DNA from: Acidobacteriota bacterium
Lineage (GTDB): Bacteria; Acidobacteriota; Blastocatellia; Pyrinomonadales; Pyrinomonadaceae
Length of the DNA stretch: 64,000 nucleotides
Direction: 5' to 3'
Assembly: GCA_016713675.1 (NCBI GenBank)
Contig: JADJOS010000001.1
Location: forward strand, 248,001-312,000
Below the pieces are notes generated by a model. It searched no databases, was not told the DNA's origin, and saw only the letters and a list, made by a program, of their open reading frames with translations. Positions 1-7,542 of the stretch are shown here, piece by piece. How positions within the stretch are numbered: position 1 is the stretch's first letter; the number at the start of each line of letters is the position of its first letter. Made by a program: the position numbers and the translations under genes.

Positions 1-361
1 CGTAACCAACGGCAGTAAAAACGACCAGATAAGCAATGACGATCGCCAGCGACCGTGGCATAAAGCGTTCAATGCTGCGGTCCTTGAACGGCTTTCTGAT
101 CAGTTTGACGATCGGATCGATCAAATATGCGAAGAACACCGACAGGACAACAAGGAAAAATAGATACGTGAGCGACGAGATGATGCTCTGAACATAACCG
201 GCGACAGCGACGAGTATCAACGTGATTATCACCACTCGTGCGATCGAGGCAACCGACGGCGATGACGGATCGAGGATAACTCGCCGGATCGCCTTTTTGC
301 TTTCGACACCGCGGATCTTTTCGGACACGGGCGTTTCTTCGGGTAGATCTTGGTCAGCCAT
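1..361 (-). CDS. AI-2E family transporter (PerM/YdiK-like), N-terminal part only
   Basis: The reading frame starts at the ATG complementary to 359-361 and runs off the left edge, so only about 120 residues are visible. A charged cytoplasmic start of roughly 40 residues is followed by two closely spaced hydrophobic segments (motif SLTYLFFLVVLSVFFAYLI) and a third near the edge. The stretch YLIDPIVKLI after the second segment is typical of the AI-2E exporter/PerM permease family, which are inner-membrane proteins with about eight helices. The family assignment is by recognition. The substrate cannot be deduced, and many members have nothing to do with autoinducer-2. The gene is the last of a minus-strand group with the lipoprotein and STT3-like genes upstream. 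Confidence 0.7.
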   Translation of the reverse strand, partial: MADQDLPEETPVSEKIRGVESKKAIRRVILDPSSPSVASIARVVIITLILVAVAGYVQSIISSLTYLFFLVVLSVFFAYLIDPIVKLIRKPFKDRSIERFMPRSLAIVIAYLVVFTAVGY

Positions 362-383
362 AGGTCGCTTCCATCAAATTCAA

Positions 384-848
384 TTATTTTGTGTTCGCGT
401 TGCCGTTTTCGATCACTTTCTCAGGTTGTGAATAATTCTCAACCGCAAATCTATCATAAAGTGCGAACATTTTGTCCGCCGGAATGGCAGAATTTGAACC
501 GATAACGAATGCTTTCCCGTTGTCCGAACTTATCCGCCGGTTCACCCCTTCAGTGTTCAACTTAAGTGCTCCGCGGTCCTCCGAGTCGATCTCGCCGCCG
601 TCCTTTCGGCGAAGCACGTAGATATAGATGAAATTGGCCGTTCGCATTTCGTAGATATCGGCTTCGATCGAGGTACGCGTCGGACCCCGATCTTCCGAAA
701 CCGAATTGCTCCTTCCCGACTTCAACACATCCTCATTCGGCCCGCAGGCGAAAGAAAACGATGTAAGCAGAAAAACGGCGAATCCCAAAACCGCACCATT
801 TCTCCTCGTTTTCGCTGCTCCGCTTTTAGTTTTCAAGGTCTTCGTCAT
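384..848 (-). CDS. Predicted lipoprotein of unknown function
   Basis: A 154-residue protein. I chose the ATG at 848 because it gives a basic N-terminus, a hydrophobic stretch (GFAVFLLTSFSFA) and a lipobox ending FSFAC, which fits signal peptidase II cleavage. A longer frame extends to 971, but its upstream residues are basic and Ser/Thr-rich and look like non-coding translation over the end of the next gene. The start overlaps the 3' end of the membrane glycosyltransferase gene by 23 bases, suggesting translational coupling. The mature part is polar, with one compact region around YIYVLRRKDGGEID. I recognise no catalytic motif or named domain. It may be an envelope accessory protein to the upstream gene, but that rests only on position. 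Confidence 0.6.
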   Translation of the reverse strand: MTKTLKTKSGAAKTRRNGAVLGFAVFLLTSFSFACGPNEDVLKSGRSNSVSEDRGPTRTSIEADIYEMRTANFIYIYVLRRKDGGEIDSEDRGALKLNTEGVNRRISSDNGKAFVIGSNSAIPADKMFALYDRFAVENYSQPEKVIENGNANTK

Positions 849-2652
849 CGATGTTAGCGTTCTTATTAATTGCCGCGTTTCGCTCTTCTTCGTCGAGGAT
901 GCGTTTCTCTTCGTCAGTTTCTGGCGAATTGTCGACGTCTGAATCGTCCGGGGCGTCGCCCTTGACCTCACGGATCTTCAATATCCGCGCGTCCTTATCT
1001 TCGTAGATGATCTCGGCCCAGCCGCTGTCGAGGGCTTTGGCGATCATATCAACATTCTCTTTTGCATCCGCAAAGATGTACTTCGCACCAAATTTGCTGC
1101 GGATCATCGGTGCAGGGTCGTCGACCTTACCTTCCGTCAGGTCCTTAAGGAGCTTGTACAGCTCTGGATTTGCGGAATAAAGATAGTTCGGATCGAGGCC
1201 GTAAACGTAACGGTGCTTGGTGTTGTAAAAGAATAATTTCGGAAAATCATCCCAGGTGCAGTTGAAAATGATCTCGCCGGCAGGAATGTTGTCGGCCCCG
1301 GATGCATCGAGGGCTGTCGCCCATTCCATCGCCTGTTTGTATTTGTCGGCCGGTTCGTTGGTCGAGATACTGTCGACGACACCGTTGATCTCAAATCCAA
1401 GCTTGTGGAAGCCAACTAGGCTGACCAAAAACCATACTGTCAGTACGATCCCGAGCGTCCAAACAGCGGCTTGCCGCACCACATTCCAGCGTGCGTCGAT
1501 ACCGACAGCTTCGCCTTTGTCGAGATATGGGTCGATGTCACGTTGAAATTCGTCGGGCAATTCGGCGGCTGTCGGAGCGGTGAACGCCTGCCAGCTAAAG
1601 GCAGCGAAAAGCACCGCAAACGGCGGAAAATACTCCGCAAAACGCTTCGATCGAAATTGTGCCGCCAACAAAATCGACACAAATGTAAGGAAGAACGCAG
1701 CTCGCTCCGGCAGTTTGGCTCCTCGCGGCACGAACAGGATGTAGCCGATCAGCATTGCCAGCATCGCGATCGGAAAGTCGGTCAGCAACTCCATTCCGGA
1801 GTATGGGTACCACTCGCCGCCGACAGCGACGGCAAAGTCGCTGCCGACCTTGAATTTCGTATAAAAATGCTCCCAGAACAGGCCAAGATTCTGCGGAAAA
1901 TAAGGATTGATCACATTGCCGAGGATCATTCCTGCGGTGGCATAAGCAAGGGGCCGCCATTCGAACCGCTGTTCGTTCCATGCGATTATCAGCGTCCAAA
2001 TGATCGCCCCGAACCAAAGCAGCGGGAAAAGACTGTACGTCCACACGAACGCAAACATCAGCGGCAGCAGCCAGACGTATTTCCGCTGAAACAGAAGGTG
2101 GATGCCGAGCACCGTAATGATGATGGTCAACGGCGGTGCCTTGGCCATGTTCATGCGGTAATAGAACGCTGTCGAACACGTCAACAGCCCGCCGAGCCAG
2201 AGCAGCTGGTGCTTGACGCCGTAGCGGAACATGAGCCAATAAAGCGAACAGACGGCAAGCGTCGAATACACGATAGCCGACACCTTCGCCGCCGTTTCGG
2301 GCTCAAAGAACCACAGAAACGGTATTTGCAGCAGATGAAATAAGAAATGATGGTCGGCGTAATCCTTTGGATTTAATACAGTTAGAGGTAGCCACTCAAA
2401 CGACGGCAGCCACTTGCCCTGCTTGAAGTTCTGCCAAAGCAGGTCGCTCCAGCGGATGTGATAATAACCATCCCAATCGCCGCAGCAGATCGCGTCTGTC
2501 CGCGTTTGTAAGAATGTCATCACCATCGCGATCGCGATAAAGCCAAAGATCAGATAAATGACCCGAACGGCTTCGTCGGTCTCGAGAAATTCCTTCCACG
2601 TTACTTCGCGAACCGCCGGTTTTTCCTGTGTTTCGTCTGTATTTTCGTCCAT
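826..2652 (-). CDS. STT3-like GT-C membrane glycosyltransferase (oligosaccharyltransferase-like)
   Basis: A 608-residue polytopic membrane protein with a soluble N-terminal tail of about 30 residues, roughly 11 hydrophobic segments and a hydrophilic C-terminal domain of about 200 residues. The first periplasmic loop carries D59-W-D61-G-Y-Y-H, matching the acidic DxD-type loop of STT3/AglB/PglB enzymes. A second acidic/His motif (D100-H-H-F) fits the metal site of the same group. Such enzymes transfer lipid-linked glycans, or single sugars, to acceptors on the outer face of the membrane. Family placement is inferred from motif and topology, and a protein mannosyltransferase-like GT-C enzyme is the main alternative. 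No other protein-glycosylation gene is adjacent; a polysaccharide cluster lies about 30 kb away. The C-terminus overlaps the lipoprotein gene start. Confidence 0.6.
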   Translation of the reverse strand: MDENTDETQEKPAVREVTWKEFLETDEAVRVIYLIFGFIAIAMVMTFLQTRTDAICCGDWDGYYHIRWSDLLWQNFKQGKWLPSFEWLPLTVLNPKDYADHHFLFHLLQIPFLWFFEPETAAKVSAIVYSTLAVCSLYWLMFRYGVKHQLLWLGGLLTCSTAFYYRMNMAKAPPLTIIITVLGIHLLFQRKYVWLLPLMFAFVWTYSLFPLLWFGAIIWTLIIAWNEQRFEWRPLAYATAGMILGNVINPYFPQNLGLFWEHFYTKFKVGSDFAVAVGGEWYPYSGMELLTDFPIAMLAMLIGYILFVPRGAKLPERAAFFLTFVSILLAAQFRSKRFAEYFPPFAVLFAAFSWQAFTAPTAAELPDEFQRDIDPYLDKGEAVGIDARWNVVRQAAVWTLGIVLTVWFLVSLVGFHKLGFEINGVVDSISTNEPADKYKQAMEWATALDASGADNIPAGEIIFNCTWDDFPKLFFYNTKHRYVYGLDPNYLYSANPELYKLLKDLTEGKVDDPAPMIRSKFGAKYIFADAKENVDMIAKALDSGWAEIIYEDKDARILKIREVKGDAPDDSDVDNSPETDEEKRILDEEERNAAINKNANIDDEDLEN

Positions 2653-2720
2653 TTGGGCCAGAGATGATAAAAAGAAAAAGTACCACGTTTACAGTGCGGA
2701 AATCTAATCGAAAGAGTGTT

Positions 2721-2806
2721 CCCACGAAACACACGAACTACACGAAAGGCAAAAGAAATGGCTTTTATCATTTCTTGTATTTGGTATATTTCGTGTGTTT
2801 CGTGGG
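2721..2806. repeat. Palindromic word repeat, CACGAA family (element 1)
   Basis: The left arm carries CACGAA three times at exact 9-base spacing, and the right arm (2789-2806) carries the reverse complement TTCGTG twice. The arms share CCCACGAAACACACGAA. It fills the divergent spacer between the STT3-like gene and the hydrolase gene. No open reading frame or T-tract goes with it. Confidence 0.75.
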
Positions 2807-2863
2807 CAAAATCCGGCGTGCTTGCTTCGCAACGCCCCAACGCCTAGAATTGATGGTTTAGCT

Positions 2864-3502
2864 ATGTATCCGAAAGGCAACCTATACATACCGGCGTCGC
2901 ACGGACGCCTAGAAGCGATTTTGAAAGAGCCGTCCGGCGAACGGCGGGGCGTGGCTCTCGTTTGCCACCCGCATCCGCTCGGCGGCGGGACGATGCATAA
3001 TAAGGTCGTGTTTCGAGCTGCCGCCGGACTTGTGGACGCGGGACTCGCGACTTTGCGGTTTAATTTTCGCGGTGTCGGCGATTCGACCGGTAAGCACAAC
3101 GAGGTCGAAGGCGGACGCGAGGATGTTCGCGATGCCCTGGATTATCTGGCCGGCGAATACGCGAACGAAGACCTGACGCTCGCCGGATTTTCGTTCGGTT
3201 CGCGAACGGGAATGGAAGTTGGAATGGCAGACGAACGAGCAAAGCGCCTCATATCGATCGGCACACCGGTCGATAAATACGGCGATTACGAATTTCTGCT
3301 TGGCGTAACTAAGCCGATACTGTTCGTGCATGGCAGCCGCGACGAATTTGGCTCGGTCGAAAACCTGCGGCTTCTGACGGACAAGATCCCGCACGCCGAG
3401 GTCGTCATTTTCGAAAACTGCGGCCACTTTTTTGACGACCATCTGAACGAACTGCGTGAGACGATACGGGAATGGGTAAGCGGGAAAATTCAAACAGGAT
3501 GA
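2864..3502 (+). CDS. Alpha/beta hydrolase, cytoplasmic
   Basis: A 212-residue protein. The start at 2864 (MYPKGNLYIP) is preferred over an upstream in-frame ATG at 2795, because that ATG lies inside the palindromic repeat. The fold markers are the oxyanion-loop motif HPHPLGGGTMHNK (about residues 35-47), the nucleophile elbow G-F-S110-F-G, an acid in HGSRDEFG and the C-terminal histidine in NCGHFF. The HPHPxxGGxMxNK signature is typical of the small dienelactone hydrolase-like/YfhR-type family found in many bacteria. There is no signal peptide. The natural substrate is unknown; esters or acyl-thioesters are plausible. A thioesterase gene follows after a palindromic repeat, so the two may belong to one transcript, though their biochemical link is not evident. 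Confidence 0.8.
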   Translation: MYPKGNLYIPASHGRLEAILKEPSGERRGVALVCHPHPLGGGTMHNKVVFRAAAGLVDAGLATLRFNFRGVGDSTGKHNEVEGGREDVRDALDYLAGEYANEDLTLAGFSFGSRTGMEVGMADERAKRLISIGTPVDKYGDYEFLLGVTKPILFVHGSRDEFGSVENLRLLTDKIPHAEVVIFENCGHFFDDHLNELRETIREWVSGKIQTG

Positions 3503-3574
3503 ACAGGATAGGCAGGATTAAGTATCCGTCCGATCGGAGTCTTTATCCTGCTAATCCTGTCCATCCTGTTAAAT
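3489..3574. repeat. Palindromic word repeat, CAGGAT family (element 2)
   Basis: The left arm has CAGGAT three times at 9-base spacing (3495-3518), and the right arm has the complement ATCCTG three times (3545-3570). It lies between the hydrolase stop and the thioesterase start, and the left arm begins inside the last codons of the hydrolase gene. The centre is only about 20 bases. Confidence 0.8.
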
Positions 3575-3581
3575 TCTTTTT

Positions 3582-3965
3582 ATGGAACAACAACCAATAC
3601 GAGATGCAGCGATTCGGCTGACGATGATGCCGCGTGACACGAATGCACACGGAACAGTTTTTGGCGGTGTGATATTGAGCTATATCGACGTCGCCGGCGG
3701 CGTCGAGGCCGTGAGGCATACAAAGCACGAGCGGTTTGTGACGGTGGCGATGAAAGAGGTGATCTTTCACGAGCCTGTATTTATCGGCGATCTAGTGAGT
3801 TTTTACGCTTCGACGGTGAAGGTCGGCAACACTTCGATCACCGTCCACGTCGAGGTCGAGGCCGAGCGTTTCGGCAATAAGGGCGAGGTCGTCCGCGTAA
3901 CTTCGGCTGATCTCATATTCGTTGCGATAAACGAGAAACGCGAAAAGGTGAAGATCGGTACTTAG
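3582..3965 (+). CDS. Acyl-CoA thioesterase, hotdog fold (YciA/BFIT-like)
   Basis: A 127-residue single hotdog domain. The segment MMPRDTNAHGTVFGGVIL is the family signature of acyl-CoA thioesterases of the YciA/BACH type: the Asn-x-His-Gly-x-x-Phe-Gly-Gly turn carries the catalytic Asp/Asn region and binds the thioester. It is followed by the helix SYIDVAGGVEAVRH and the strands FVTVAMKEVIFHEPV and GDLVSFYASTVKVGNTS. The length matches the family. It should hydrolyse fatty acyl-CoA to free fatty acid and CoA in the cytosol; chain-length preference cannot be read from sequence. It is flanked on both sides by palindromic word repeats of two different word families. Confidence 0.88.
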   Translation: MEQQPIRDAAIRLTMMPRDTNAHGTVFGGVILSYIDVAGGVEAVRHTKHERFVTVAMKEVIFHEPVFIGDLVSFYASTVKVGNTSITVHVEVEAERFGNKGEVVRVTSADLIFVAINEKREKVKIGT

Positions 3966-4045
3966 CCACGAATTACACAAATGCCACGAATTGCTCTTAT
4001 TTAGTCTTGATTTTATTAGTGCCATTCGTGTTATTCGTGGCAAAA
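3964..4045. repeat. Palindromic word repeat, CACGAATT family (element 3)
   Basis: The left arm has CCACGAATTACACAAATGCCACGAA with CACGAA/CACAAA words about 9 bases apart. The right arm (4021-4043) carries the complement, ATTCGTG twice. It begins at the thioesterase stop codon and ends just before the truA start, so it fills the whole spacer. Confidence 0.8.
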
Positions 4046-4052
4046 CAATCTT

Positions 4053-4841
4053 ATGCCAACATGGAAACTAGAGGTCGAGTACGACGGCACCCGTTATCGC
4101 GGGTGGCAGATGCAGCATCTTTCAAAGACCATTCAGGGCGAATTTATGGAGGTCACGCGGCAGCTGTTTTCGACGCCGGCGGAAATATTTAGCGGTGAAC
4201 CAACGGTTGCCGGTGTTCACGCCTTGTGCCAGACCGTTCATCTGAAAGTGGCGGAACTTAAGGCGGATCTCAAACCGTCGGAGATCCTCCAAGCGTTTAA
4301 CGAACTGCTCCCACCCGACATAAACGTCATCCGTCTCGCAAACGCGCCCGACGAATTTCACGCCCGCAAAGATGCCGTTGCCCGCTCGTATCTATATCAG
4401 ATCTCGACGCGCCGGACCGCATTTGCAAAGCCGTTCGTCTGGTGGGTCAAATCCGAACACGACACAAAGGCAATGAATGAGGCTGCGAAAATGCTCGTCG
4501 GACGGCACAACTTTCGTTCGTTTAGTGAGCTTGAATCGGACTCGCGGGTCTCAACGATCGTCGATGTTCATCACGCCGAAGTTTTCACGGACGGTGACCT
4601 CATCTGCGTCAGAATGGCTGCGAGTCATTTTTTACCGACAATGATGCGGCGAATCGTCGGCCTGATCGCTGAGGTCGGCCGGAGCGACATGACCTACGAC
4701 GCATTCGGACGGCTCTTGAAATTCGAATCGCCCGTCGCGGCAAAATACACTGCACCGCCGTCGGGGCTGTTTCTCGAGAAAGTTCTATATCGGGGCGACA
4801 GTGCACCGACAGGAAAGCGCGCAGCGTTCACAATTGGTTAA
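4053..4841 (+). CDS. truA: TruA-type tRNA pseudouridine synthase homologue lacking the catalytic Asp
   Basis: A 262-residue protein, the usual TruA length. TruA isomerises uridines 38-40 of the tRNA anticodon stem to pseudouridine. Family features are clear: YDGTRYRGWQ at residues 10-19, the AGVHALCQTVHL block at 53-64, FHARKDAVARSYLYQI and the RMAASHFLPTMMRRIVG block. The normally near-invariant GRTDAGVHA motif reads E-P-T-V-A-G-V-H-A. In ungapped alignment the catalytic aspartate is therefore Val52 (codon GTT at 4206-4208) and the preceding arginine is Pro50. No indel explains it and the frame is open throughout. The protein could be inactive, a tRNA-binding paralogue, or a sequencing artefact. 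A second intact truA may exist elsewhere in the genome. Fold assignment is firm; activity is doubtful. Confidence 0.85.
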   Translation: MPTWKLEVEYDGTRYRGWQMQHLSKTIQGEFMEVTRQLFSTPAEIFSGEPTVAGVHALCQTVHLKVAELKADLKPSEILQAFNELLPPDINVIRLANAPDEFHARKDAVARSYLYQISTRRTAFAKPFVWWVKSEHDTKAMNEAAKMLVGRHNFRSFSELESDSRVSTIVDVHHAEVFTDGDLICVRMAASHFLPTMMRRIVGLIAEVGRSDMTYDAFGRLLKFESPVAAKYTAPPSGLFLEKVLYRGDSAPTGKRAAFTIG

Positions 4842-4928
4842 TGGCGTCTGGCTTGCGTTCAAGCGGTCGATGTGCCAAATTCAAGACATACTAATTTTTG
4901 AAATTAACGTACAAGGGAGACATTTTTA

Positions 4929-5261
4929 ATGCCACATATTACTGCCGAAACGGCGACGGGACAGGTTGCTTTTGAGGCCGAAAGCGGAAAGAAACTGGTG
5001 CTTTGTCTTGAGGACAATGGCGTCGATATTTTGCATCGCTGCGGCGGCAACGCCCGCTGCACAACGTGCCGTGTTGAATTTTTGTCGGGCGATCCGGGCG
5101 AGATCGGCGAAGCCGAAGCTGCCGTCTTGTCGACCAAGGCCGACCTGCCTGACAATGCCCGTTTATCGTGCCAGGTCCGTGTCAACGGCGACATGCACGT
5201 TCGTGTGATCAATCAGGCGAGTGTCGCCGGGATCGATGCCGGAACACGACCGGAGGAATAG
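4929..5261 (+). CDS. 2Fe-2S ferredoxin (adrenodoxin/plant-like fold)
   Basis: A 110-residue soluble electron carrier. Four cysteines, C38, C44, C47 and C81, fit the C-x5-C-x2-C...C pattern of [2Fe-2S] ferredoxins, with the loop HRCGGNARCTTC typical of the fold. A good ribosome site (AAGGGAGA) precedes the ATG at 4929. It is immediately upstream of the nickel superoxide dismutase gene, 28 bases from its start, so the two are probably co-transcribed. The redox partner is unknown; the nearby lipoyl synthase needs electrons and could be a client, but this is inference from position only. The C-terminal tail after the last cysteine is unusually acidic and short. Confidence 0.88.
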   Translation: MPHITAETATGQVAFEAESGKKLVLCLEDNGVDILHRCGGNARCTTCRVEFLSGDPGEIGEAEAAVLSTKADLPDNARLSCQVRVNGDMHVRVINQASVAGIDAGTRPEE

Positions 5262-5289
5262 GAAGAATAGGAGAAAGGGAGACAAAGAA

Positions 5290-5757
5290 ATGTTTGATAA
5301 ATTGAAAGAAAAATTTGTTGGTGAACTAGAAGTTGCGGAGGCCCATTGTGATGCTCCTTGTGGTATTTATGATCCTTCGTCGGCACGCGTTGCGGCCGAG
5401 GCCGCTTTGTCGATGACGAAAAAGATCCTCGCCCTGACGGCTCCGGACGGTTCTGATGCGAAGGCGACGGCTGCGTTTCACAACACTTTGACTCGCTATA
5501 TCGTCGTCAAAGAAGAGCAGGCACATCTTGCAAAAGAGGAGCTTTTGATCCTCTGGACGGATTACTTTAAACCGGTGCATCTCGAAAAATATCCAAATCT
5601 GCACGACACATTCTGGAAAGCCGCAAAGCTCTGTTCCGCAGTCAAGGTCGAGGTCAGCCTCGAACATGCCAATGAACTAATGGCCGCGATCGAAGAGATC
5701 CACGGCATCTTTTGGGCGACCAAAGACCGCGATGTAGCTTGGTACACGGCGGGTTAA
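5290..5757 (+). CDS. sodN: Nickel superoxide dismutase precursor
   Basis: A 155-residue protein that converts superoxide to O2 and H2O2. The diagnostic nickel-hook HCDAPCGIY begins at residue 19: His19, Cys20, Cys24 and Tyr27 correspond to His1, Cys2, Cys6 and Tyr9 of mature Ni-SOD. An 18-residue propeptide (MFDKLKEKF...VAEA) must be cleaved to free the N-terminal histidine, whose amine and imidazole bind nickel. The rest is the four-helix bundle of the family, with YPNLHDTFWKAAKLCSAVK near the C-terminus. The ATG at 5290 is chosen because it has a strong GGAGAAAGGGAG upstream and gives the expected propeptide length. The maturation protease gene follows 58 bases downstream, as is usual for this family. 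Confidence 0.95.
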   Translation: MFDKLKEKFVGELEVAEAHCDAPCGIYDPSSARVAAEAALSMTKKILALTAPDGSDAKATAAFHNTLTRYIVVKEEQAHLAKEELLILWTDYFKPVHLEKYPNLHDTFWKAAKLCSAVKVEVSLEHANELMAAIEEIHGIFWATKDRDVAWYTAG

Positions 5758-5815
5758 TGCCCTGTTACGTTAGAATTGAACGGTGGAGGGTCGCTCGATC
5801 TTCCGCCGTTTTTCT

Positions 5816-6157
5816 ATGAGCGACACGATAATCAAATCGACTTGGCGTGAGCGAGCATTGTATCTGATCGGCCGCCGCAAGGTTTTTCTGGTCGAAGGCG
5901 ACTCGATGCTGCCGTCGCTCGCACCTGGCGACAAAGTGTTGGTTGATCCAAGAGGTTATATCACCGTTGGGGATGTGGTTTTGGCCGAACATCCATACAG
6001 ATCGGACATTAAGATCATCAAACGCGTCGCGGACGTTGCGGACAACGGACGTCTCACTTTGAGCGGTGACAACCCGACTGAAAGCACCGATAGTCGCACT
6101 TTCGGCACCGTTTCGTTAGAATCTATTATTGGCAAAGTGACCAGCAAACTGAAATGA
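5816..6157 (+). CDS. sodX: Nickel-type superoxide dismutase maturation protease (S26 signal peptidase-like)
   Basis: A 113-residue single-domain member of the S26 peptidase family, small enough to be the Ni-SOD processing protease. The serine box VEGDSMLPSLAPGDKVLVD carries the nucleophile Ser30, and the lysine of the Ser/Lys dyad is in IKIIKRV (Lys69). The later GDNPTESTDSR block is the conserved substrate-pocket segment. There is no transmembrane anchor, consistent with cleavage of the SodN propeptide in the cytoplasm. The start at 5816 (MSDTIIK) is preferred to an in-frame codon at 5783. Its stop overlaps the lipA start by four bases (ATGA at 6154-6157), so sodN, sodX and lipA look translationally linked. 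Confidence 0.9.
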   Translation: MSDTIIKSTWRERALYLIGRRKVFLVEGDSMLPSLAPGDKVLVDPRGYITVGDVVLAEHPYRSDIKIIKRVADVADNGRLTLSGDNPTESTDSRTFGTVSLESIIGKVTSKLK

Positions 6158-7065
6158 TCGAAGAACAGGTTTTAGTTAACAATTTTCTCAATCGTAAGGG
6201 CCGTGAACGTATCAAAAAGCCGGATTGGCTAAAGATCAAGCTCGGCGACCCGAAGAATCAAAACGCCGTTCTCGAACTGATCGACGGATTGAATCTTCAC
6301 ACCGTCTGTCAGGAAGCGAAATGCCCAAACATCTTTGAATGCTGGACGGACAAGACCGCGACCTTTATGCTCGGCGGCGACACCTGTACGCGGCATTGCG
6401 GTTTTTGCGCGGTAAATAAAGGCAAGCCGATGGACCTCGACCCTATGGAACCGACCCACGTCGCCGAGGCTGTCAAACATCTTGACCTTGCTCACGCTGT
6501 AATCACCTCGGTCAATCGCGACGATCTCGCTGATGGCGGTTCGATGCACTGGGCTGAGACGATCACCAAGGTACGCGAACTGAGTCCGGCGTGTAAGGTC
6601 GAGGTATTGATCCCGGATTTCAACGGCGACGAAGCCGCTCTCAACAATGTTCTCGCCGCCCGACCCGATGTTCTCAATCACAACACCGAAACGATCGCCC
6701 GGCTCTATCGCCGCGTTCGTCCCGATGCAAAATACAACCAAACGCTCGAACTGCTAGAACGCTCGGCACATTTCCGGGACACGCAGTTTCCTGCGATGAA
6801 AACCAAAAGCGGCATCATGGCCGGCCTCGGCGAGACTTTCGAAGAAGTGGTCGAATTGATGCGGGACCTCCGTACCGTTTCATGCGACATCATGACCATC
6901 GGCCAATACCTCCAACCCTACGAAAAACGCCTGCCGGTCGAACGCTACGTCACTCCAGAAGAGTTCGCCGAATGGAAGGCGATCGGGATGGCAATGGGCT
7001 TTAAACACGTCGAATCGTCGCCGCTGACGCGAAGCTCTTATCACGCGAGAGAGCAGGCGGAATAA
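6154..7065 (+). CDS. lipA: Lipoyl synthase
   Basis: A 303-residue radical SAM enzyme that inserts two sulfurs into protein-bound octanoyl groups to make lipoyl cofactor for 2-oxoacid dehydrogenases and the glycine cleavage system. Both iron-sulfur sites are complete: the auxiliary cluster C52-x4-C57-x5-C63 (CQEAKCPNIFEC) and the radical SAM cluster C78-x3-C82-x2-C85 (CTRHCGFC). The C-terminal RSSYHA supplies the serine ligand of the auxiliary cluster. The length is standard. The start overlaps the sodX stop. Placing lipoate synthesis directly behind a superoxide dismutase is sensible, since LipA clusters are oxygen-sensitive, but the functional link is inference. Confidence 0.96.
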   Translation: MIEEQVLVNNFLNRKGRERIKKPDWLKIKLGDPKNQNAVLELIDGLNLHTVCQEAKCPNIFECWTDKTATFMLGGDTCTRHCGFCAVNKGKPMDLDPMEPTHVAEAVKHLDLAHAVITSVNRDDLADGGSMHWAETITKVRELSPACKVEVLIPDFNGDEAALNNVLAARPDVLNHNTETIARLYRRVRPDAKYNQTLELLERSAHFRDTQFPAMKTKSGIMAGLGETFEEVVELMRDLRTVSCDIMTIGQYLQPYEKRLPVERYVTPEEFAEWKAIGMAMGFKHVESSPLTRSSYHAREQAE

Positions 7066-7082
7066 AATTTTGGAGTCCAAAT

Positions 7083-7538
7083 ATGAACCAAACCGATAAA
7101 CAAAACGCCATCGAGGTCTTGAATAAGATACTTGAGTTGGAATTGGCTGGTGTGGTGCGCTATACGCATTATGCTTTGATGGTCTTTGGGTATAACCGGA
7201 TACCGATCGTTTCATGGCTGCAAAGCAATGGTGATGAATCACTGATGCATGCCCGAAAGGCTGGGGAATTCGTGACGATGCTCGGCGGGCATCCGAGCCT
7301 CAAGATCGGGCCTCTGCTCGAAACTGAAAAGCATGATATTGGCGACATTCTACGTGAGAGTTTGGAGCAGGAAAGCACTACGCTTGCGGCATATTACGAG
7401 TTAATGAGAGTCGCCGAGGGCAAATCGGTCGCTCTCGAAGAATATGCACGCGAAATGATCTTGCTCGAGGAAATGCATCTCGATGAGGTCAACAAGATGC
7501 TTCGCAAACCGGGCGAGATCGAACCTTTCAAAGAATAA
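7083..7538 (+). CDS. Ferritin-like/bacterioferritin family protein
   Basis: A 151-residue all-helical protein of the bacterioferritin/DPS-like superfamily. Carboxylate and histidine ligands of a di-iron centre are visible: Glu near residue 20 (LELELAG), ESLMHA (about 52-57, an ExxxH-type motif), LEQES in the third helix and LEEMHLDE (ExxH) in the fourth. Such proteins oxidise and store iron or detoxify peroxide. It sits 17 bases behind lipA with an in-frame GGAGTCC ribosome site and continues the oxidative-stress and Fe-S theme of the sodN-lipA group. A heme-ligand methionine is not obvious, so I do not call it a true heme bacterioferritin. Confidence 0.8.
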   Translation: MNQTDKQNAIEVLNKILELELAGVVRYTHYALMVFGYNRIPIVSWLQSNGDESLMHARKAGEFVTMLGGHPSLKIGPLLETEKHDIGDILRESLEQESTTLAAYYELMRVAEGKSVALEEYAREMILLEEMHLDEVNKMLRKPGEIEPFKE

Positions 7539-7542
7539 TTCG

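Noticed and set aside
1471..2343. A 290-codon plus-strand frame opposite the STT3-like gene.
   Set aside because: Very basic and Arg/Gln-rich translation with no domain, fully antisense to a membrane protein gene with clear hydrophobic pattern.
2721..3574. Repeated short words in spacers as a possible CRISPR array.
   Set aside because: The repeats are 5-7 base words every 8-10 bases arranged as palindromes, not 23-47 base repeats separated by unique spacers of uniform length, and no cas gene is present.
5783..5815. An upstream in-frame start for sodX at 5783.
   Set aside because: It adds a non-conserved basic stretch, and the ATG at 5816 fits the length of the maturation protease family better.
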